Below, one piece after another: positions 56,002 through 64,000 of a stretch of DNA of 64,000 bases; within the stretch, counting starts at the first letter, position 1, and the number at the start of each line of letters is the position of its first letter. The notes under the pieces were generated by a model. That model did not search any database, had not been told where the DNA came from, and saw only the letters and a list, made by a program, of their open reading frames with translations. A program made the translations under genes and the position numbers. This DNA comes from Fulvia fulva (lineage: Eukaryota > Ascomycota > Dothideomycetes > Mycosphaerellales > Mycosphaerellaceae), in the NCBI RefSeq assembly GCF_020509005.1, contig NC_063012.1, positions 3,286,001-3,350,000 on the forward strand, read 5' to 3'.

Positions 56002-56806
56002 GCTCGCCAGTGCTCTATTCTGTCCGCGGACAACCAGTCATGCTTTTGAAGTCATTGAGAGGACCGTCTCTTGTCAACCCCGCATACTGCTATACACAAC
56101 ATGATGGAGGAGCATACCAGTGCGAGCATACCCTATTGGCAGTCATGCCCTTCCGTTCTTTTGGATCAAAGCATTGTTTGCAATCAAGGCAGTGAGCTGT
56201 GTCGATAGGTCGCTAGGCTTAGTTATCAGCTATAACGATACGGAGAGTACTTCTTCTCTCACAGATACCACTTGGCCAGCCATTAAGAAATCAAATTGCA
56301 TACTGCGCTCACCTTCATCAGGTACATATAACATGCTACTACTCGACTCAGGGGTCTTGCGCACTGTTCGCTGCTGTACGCGAGTAGGCAAGTATCAGCA
56401 CAATCTTACCCGACGACCCCAGACAATTCCCCATCGTGACCCCCAGATCTTGACCCCAGACGGCAGGATCGCACTTCTATTGGTGGAAGAAGACGTCCAC
56501 GGTTTCTCGGCATAGTGTCCTGCATGGAGCAATATATAAGCTGCAGAGACAAGCGTTTGGCGTGGCGAAGACAGGCACCGGGCCGCGTTGTTGCCATGCT
56601 TGTGCAGATGTGGCGTGTGCTTCGCTGTAAAGTTGACCCATGAGGGATGGAGAGGATCCAAAGGGTGTGCTAGATGGGGTATGTATATGAGAACGGTCTG
56701 GGTCTCTTGCCGTGGACTCGGAGCTATCTGTCTCTTGTTTTGTGCTTTTTCCCCTCGTCGCTGAGAAGGTCTTGGTCGCGTATACTACTGAGGAGTCGAG
56801 TCGAAG
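56002..56806. other. Intergenic, sugar-transporter promoter
   Basis: No gene seen. Contains a cluster of three CCCCAG words, listed separately. Confidence 0.5.
56417..56459 (+). promoter_or_regulatory. Cluster of three CreA-type sites
   Basis: CCCCAG occurs at 56417-56422, 56441-56446 and 56454-56459. Its reverse complement CTGGGG fits the SYGGRG site of the carbon catabolite repressor CreA/Mig1. Paired or clustered sites are the functional form in Aspergillus. The cluster lies about 350-390 bases before the transporter start, which fits glucose repression of that gene. This is a consensus match only. Confidence 0.5.
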
Positions 56807-58759
56807 ATGGCACGCTTCAATACGAGTCGTACCAGGGTGTACAACTGGTAATGTGCATGGCTGCTTAGCATTGCTTGCTATCGTTCTAACAATCTATCTT
56901 CAGGTACATTTCTATCGTGGCAGCCTCCTGCATGGTGCTCTATGGCTACGATGCTTCCGTCTACAATGCTGTCCAAGGCAGTTCTAATTGGGTAGCGTAC
57001 TTCAACGATCCCGATGCCAACATCATCGGCGCGGTCAACACTTCATACACCGTGGGTGCAATTGTCGCTGGCTTCTTCATGGGCGGACCGATCGCGGACT
57101 ACTTTGGCAGAAGGGTTGGCATGGCGTCTGGATCTGTGTGCGTCATCGTGGCCACCTTTATGCAAACGTTCTCTCCGCGTGGCCAGATTGGATGCTTCAT
57201 TGCTGGTCGTGTGGTTGTTGGTATTGGACAGGGCTTAGCACTCAGTAAGTGAAGAGGGGTATCGATGTCGTTACAGCTGTATGCTGACATGGTCCCAGCT
57301 GCTGGCAGCATCTACATTGGGGAGTGTGCGCCACCGGAGATCAGAGGTCAGATCATGACCTTCTGGCAGTGCTTTTACTCGGTTGGCTCCTTTATAGGTA
57401 TGTGCTGGACATTTCTAGCATCGTCACTCGAGATCTGCATACGCATTGCTCCACAATGAGCACCGTTGATTGAGGCATTGCACCGAGCTTCAGAACATAG
57501 CTAACTTTTGTCTTGCAGCATACTGGATCAACTTCGCTTGCGCCAAGCACGTAGAAGGACTCGGCGAATGGGACTGGAAGATCGTCATCATATTCCAACT
57601 TCTGATGCCAATCCTAATCCTCGCCCAAGTCTTCTTCATACCAGAATCTCCTCGCTGGAGCGTAAAACACGAAAAGATCGACCAGGCGCGACATTCGCTT
57701 CGCCAGATCCGCGCGACCGAACAAGAGGTGGAAGATGAAGTCCTCATGATCAGAGAAGCAGTCGAATTCGAAAAGGAGGCCATTTCATTCTCGTACACAG
57801 CACTCTGGAAAGATCGCTCGGTCCGTAAGCGTCTGATGCTTGCTTTCGTTCTCAATGCTGGCCAGCAGATTACTGGGCAAGGCTCTCTCAACACATACAG
57901 CACCATCGTGTACAAGAAAGTGTTCCAGAGCGATTCGACGATTGCTCTCATCAACGCCCTGAACGCGACTTGTGGGATCCTGTTCACCCTCAACGCCGCA
58001 TGGACGGCTGATCGATTCGGTCGCAAGGTATGGTCACCCCCCTCACTTCAGGACGACTGCAGCGCCAATTTGAAGCACGATAGCATACTGACGATCCTCC
58101 AGTTCCTCTTCATCGTCGGCGCAATCGGCATGGGCGTCTGCATGATCATAGTCGCATCAGTCGAAACTCAAACTCCAAATCTACCAGATGGCAGCAAGTC
58201 ACACTCCGTCGCCATCTCGATCGTGTTCCTGCTCTTTTTGTTCATCTTCTTCTACAAGCCGACCTGGGGAGCTACAGTCTGGATCTGGACCTCCGAGGTG
58301 TTCAGCATGAACGTTCGCGCACAGGCTGTGGGTATGGCGAGTCAGACTCAGAACATTGCGCAGGCGATTGTTGGACAGTTCTTCCCGATCTTCCTCAAGG
58401 TGAGTATCGTGTAGAGTCCCGCGAAGGACGTGAATGGGCGCTAATGATGTGCCAGAACTGCGGTTTCTATGCTTTCTACATGTTCGCGGGCATCAACGTC
58501 TTGCTTGCAGTCTTTGTGTGGTGTAAGAAGAGCTCATATCACCCTTGCGGAGCTTCAGCTTGCTAACGATTTCATAGTCTTCGTCCCTGAGACTCGCAAC
58601 GTTCTTCTGGAAGAGATGGACACCAAGTTTGGTGGCTCAAATCACGTTGAGAAAGGTGGACAGATCATGGGTCTTGAGGATTCGCACCATGTCGACATTG
58701 ATGCCGACACCAAGATGGCACACGCCGAGCATGTGCAGGATGTGAAGTCGTCCTCGTAG
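56807..58759 (+). CDS. MFS sugar transporter (sugar porter family)
   Basis: Exons 56807-56847, 56904-57244, 57299-57397, 57519-58027, 58103-58399, 58456-58522 and 58578-58759 give 511 residues. Twelve hydrophobic segments are expected. Sugar porter signatures are GGPIADYFGRRVG (loop 2-3), GRVVVGIGQG, PESPRWSVK (after helix 6), FGRK (loop 8-9) and FVPETRN (after helix 12). The N-terminus is short and cytosolic (MARFNTSRTRVYNWYIS). The intron at 58028-58102 has no stop and keeps frame. It belongs with fungal hexose, lactose or quinate-type permeases of the plasma membrane, and the substrate cannot be read from sequence. All six introns have good branch sites. Confidence 0.93.
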
Positions 58760-58939
58760 CGTAGATGTGGCGACGCTTCCAGTGAAGCAGAACAAGGATG
58801 GAGCTGCGCTAAGAGCAAAGATATAGGTACACTTCTATCGAGCCCTGAACGCCAACGCTAATTTCAAGTTCCCGAAGTGTTCCATGATGCAGCATGCCTC
58901 AAAGGCGGCAGAGAGGAGTATATCTCCGTCCGTATTCTA

Positions 58940-60574
58940 TCATCTGAGTGGTCCGAAGGGTGAAGATGATCGTGTCTTTGGCAATTCGTCCTGTGACATC
59001 TTGATACGCTCATTCTGGGAGTTCTTCCAGTACTTCAAGCGATCAGCGCGACGGATGCCAGCGACAGTTTCGCCCAGCGACTTGTCACCTGCATCAGCAA
59101 TGTTCGTGCCAGAAGGAGATTCAACCTCTCGCCAGCTGCCTCTCGCGCTACGATCCTTCTGACCCTTGTTGAGGCCACCCTCGCCCCACATCGAGAGCCT
59201 TTGAACTTTGCGCAGTCTCCTGAAGCCAATGATACATGCTATTCCCGTGAGTACGCCACACAGGCCTGAAATGCCAAAGAAGCCGTAACTGGACTCTTCG
59301 ATGAAGTTTTCGAGGTTCATACCGTACAAGGCGGCGATGAACATGCCTGCTGTGAGGCCGAGAGTGCCGATACTAAACTTCAGGTCGAGTAGCATCAGAC
59401 TATTGCGGTTGGCGTCGAGGATGGCGCGTACGATCTCTTCCGTATTGCGGATGGCCGAGACGAGGTTTGAGGAGATTTGCACTATTTCATCTGCCACCTT
59501 GTGGTATGACTCCAGCAGCAGCTCGACTTCTTCGTGGTTGTCCTCTTCTCGTTCGATGCCCTGCGCTTTCTCCGTGAGGTACATGGCGTCCAGGTCGTCA
59601 TCGGCTTCGAGCAGGTCGTCGATGGCGTCGCGGATAAGACGTGCCTTCTGCTCGAAAGTGCCCAATTTCTTGGAGTAGACGAGCAGGTAGCGCAGCTTGT
59701 CTCGGTCGATATCTTCTTCGAGCTCCCTCAGCACACGTACGACCGGTTCCCGAACACCCTCAAACTCGCTCTCGAGCGCGGTGGTCACGCTGATCAGGAC
59801 AGCTTCCAGCGCGCGAAACTCATAAGGCAGGTTGCCAGCAGCACTGGCATTCTGCTTCTGCCGCAGCTTGCCTTCCAGATCGTACATGAACAGGCTCTGT
59901 GCATACGAGTCGGTGGAACCGTAGACATCGAAGACCAGTACGCGATTGTGCTTGATCAGACATCGCAGATGCAGCAGGCTGACCAGGATGGCCGACGGTC
60001 TGACCAGAATGTGCGGCAGCACACTGCTGTCGATCTTTCGCAAGTCACGCGGCATGAGTGAATATCTCGCAATGAGCTCGCTCTTGCGGAACTCGCCGTT
60101 GACCAGTGTCACATTCCCATGCTCGTCGAACTCGGTGCAGCGCAGCTTGAGCTCGTTGCTGGGCTTGATGATGCGGCCGCCCAGCCCAGAGTTGTCATCC
60201 AGGAAGCCGGGCAAAGGCGGCAGGTCGTCAGGTCTCGCTGAGTTGGCATTGTTTCGTGCTGGTCGCAGGCGGCGCCAGAACGCTTCTGCGCCGCGCTGGC
60301 TCGAGACGCTGAAGGCACGTCTGCATGTTCTGTCGTGATTTGTGATCGTCTGTCGGTTCGGAGGTGACGGTGATGTTGACCATGTCGATTGATCTGGACT
60401 CGCGAGGCTCGATGACCTTCTACATGCTGCCTGCGTCGTAGGCGCTCGCAAGCATCGGTGGGCGGAGGAGACGTGCCTCAACTGGCATATCGGCGTTTCG
60501 GGCGCGTGCAGCGGGCTTCGGAGGAATCGGAGCAACAAGATCGAGGGCGCAGGCTTGGCATGCAGTACACTCAT
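58940..60574 (-). CDS. MRS2: Mitochondrial Mrs2-type magnesium channel
   Basis: A single exon of 544 residues. Mrs2/CorA proteins form pentameric magnesium channels in the inner mitochondrial membrane. The first about 105 residues are Arg/Ser-rich without acidic residues at the start, as in a mitochondrial presequence. The soluble funnel contains MPRDLRKID, ILVRPSAILVSLLHLR and long helices (LEEDIDRDKLRYLLVYSKKL, LLEADDDLDAMYLTE). Two membrane helices flank the diagnostic pore motif YGMN (G418-M419-N420), followed by LENFIEES. The acidic loop and basic tail fit the family. The paralogue Lpe10/Mfm1 cannot be excluded. The start codon lies 80 bases from a heptanucleotide repeat. The gene converges on the sugar transporter, 180 bases apart. 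Confidence 0.93.
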   Translation of the reverse strand: MSVLHAKPAPSILLLRFLRSPLHAPETPICQLRHVSSAHRCLRAPTTQAACRRSSSLASPDQSTWSTSPSPPNRQTITNHDRTCRRAFSVSSQRGAEAFWRRLRPARNNANSARPDDLPPLPGFLDDNSGLGGRIIKPSNELKLRCTEFDEHGNVTLVNGEFRKSELIARYSLMPRDLRKIDSSVLPHILVRPSAILVSLLHLRCLIKHNRVLVFDVYGSTDSYAQSLFMYDLEGKLRQKQNASAAGNLPYEFRALEAVLISVTTALESEFEGVREPVVRVLRELEEDIDRDKLRYLLVYSKKLGTFEQKARLIRDAIDDLLEADDDLDAMYLTEKAQGIEREEDNHEEVELLLESYHKVADEIVQISSNLVSAIRNTEEIVRAILDANRNSLMLLDLKFSIGTLGLTAGMFIAALYGMNLENFIEESSYGFFGISGLCGVLTGIACIIGFRRLRKVQRLSMWGEGGLNKGQKDRSARGSWREVESPSGTNIADAGDKSLGETVAGIRRADRLKYWKNSQNERIKMSQDELPKTRSSSPFGPLR

Positions 60575-61091
60575 GGCGCGATGGAGCGATGCATTGTCGT
60601 CGCGCGTCTCATCAACTTTTCGTGATGAACATCGTCATTGAAGCTTCGACGTGCGGTGCTCGGTGCTCGGTGCTCGGTGCTCGGTGCTCGGTGCTCGGTG
60701 CTCGGTGCTCGGTGCTCGGTGCTCGGTGCTCGGTGCTCGGTGCTCGGCAGTGCTTCGGCGGCAGTTCGTCATACACCCAAAGACGACGAGACGACGAGAC
60801 ATTCCTAACCAAAGGCACAGTGGAAGTATGATTCTTCCCTAGCTTCCTTTGAAGCCTGTGAAGGCCGCCATAAGTACACTGTAATCTATCGAGTCCGACG
60901 AGGTTTGGATATTGAACTGCATGAACTCCGACGCTCCGCAACGGGAGCCACGCTCACTTTTCCAATGTCACGCCACCAGCAGCCAAGTATAGCTGGCGCT
61001 ACAACATCCCATCGTAGCAGCTTTGAGCTGCCGTGCGTCAAGAGGTCCGTTGTCACACTACGGTACAGGTCCGTCAACAAGCACGCCGCTT
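60575..61091. other. Intergenic, MRS2 promoter and ARG5,6 3' end
   Basis: 517 bases between two minus-strand genes. The only evident structure is the heptanucleotide repeat. No gene seen. Confidence 0.5.
60655..60747. repeat. Heptanucleotide tandem repeat, about 13 copies
   Basis: GGTGCTC is repeated without error about 13.3 times over 93 bases, directly upstream of the MRS2 start. Perfect copies suggest recent expansion. It is not a telomere repeat. The coding-strand reading is GAGCACC and contains no ATG, so it adds no upstream start. Confidence 0.95.

Positions 61092-64000
<2,909 letters not shown>

Noticed and set aside
60655..60747. Heptamer array as interstitial telomere repeat
   Set aside because: The unit GGTGCTC does not match TTAGGG or known fungal telomere units.

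Overview
This is a nuclear segment of a filamentous ascomycete (Pezizomycotina). The evidence is many short GT-AG introns (about 46-160 bases) with CTAAC/CTGAC-type branch sites, CFEM and GPI-type surface proteins, a Dicer-like protein of the fungal DCL2 type, a PtaB-type LIM-binding regulator and a fused mitochondrial arginine enzyme. The left edge carries the dinucleotide signature of repeat-induced point mutation. A Dothideomycete is my best guess for the class, by inference from overall gene style and from intron copies resembling introner-like elements.

Layout. 1-1020 is a degenerate, RIP-mutated repeat with no usable reading frame, followed by a 10-bp-arm inverted repeat at 1214-1240. 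Next come a nuclear-looking protein of unknown function (2359-4962), a CFEM GPI protein (6701-7630), a small unknown gene with an in-frame TAG (8223-8973), exocyst SEC3 (9566-14516), LIM-binding regulator ptaB (16854-19260), a SET-domain protein (20085-21179) and dcl2 (21659-26189). These are followed by proteasome alpha-2 (26315-27320, minus), a RING-CH membrane protein (27785-28717), a coiled-coil protein (29153-30607, minus), an Hsp70-like ATPase (31358-33822) and RAD7 (34055-36025). A gene-poor stretch of about 3 kb then leads to a bZIP factor (38996-39986), a CIA30-family protein with a membrane tail (40910-42063), an F-box protein (43177-44721, minus), a GH13 alpha-glucosidase (45976-47847, minus), a frameshifted aldo/keto reductase (48955-50167), a small Cys-rich surface protein (50305-50985, minus), a 1354-residue membrane-anchored surface protein (51937-56001), a sugar transporter (56807-58759), a Mrs2-type magnesium channel (58940-60574, minus) and ARG5,6 (61092-63767, minus).

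The genes do not form one pathway. They are mostly housekeeping (secretion, proteasome, repair, mitochondrial magnesium and arginine synthesis) mixed with genes for genome defence (dcl2, beside evidence that RIP has acted), the cell surface (CFEM protein, Cys-rich GPI-like protein, large surface protein) and sugar use (alpha-glucosidase, sugar transporter with three CreA-type sites upstream). Exon structures were rebuilt by eye from splice consensus, frame and family conservation. The most unusual observations are three sequence-related introns and a 5-base microexon in the Hsp70-like gene, the frameshift in the aldo/keto reductase, the in-frame TAG in the small unknown gene, and the large surface protein that shares a divergent promoter with a small secreted protein.
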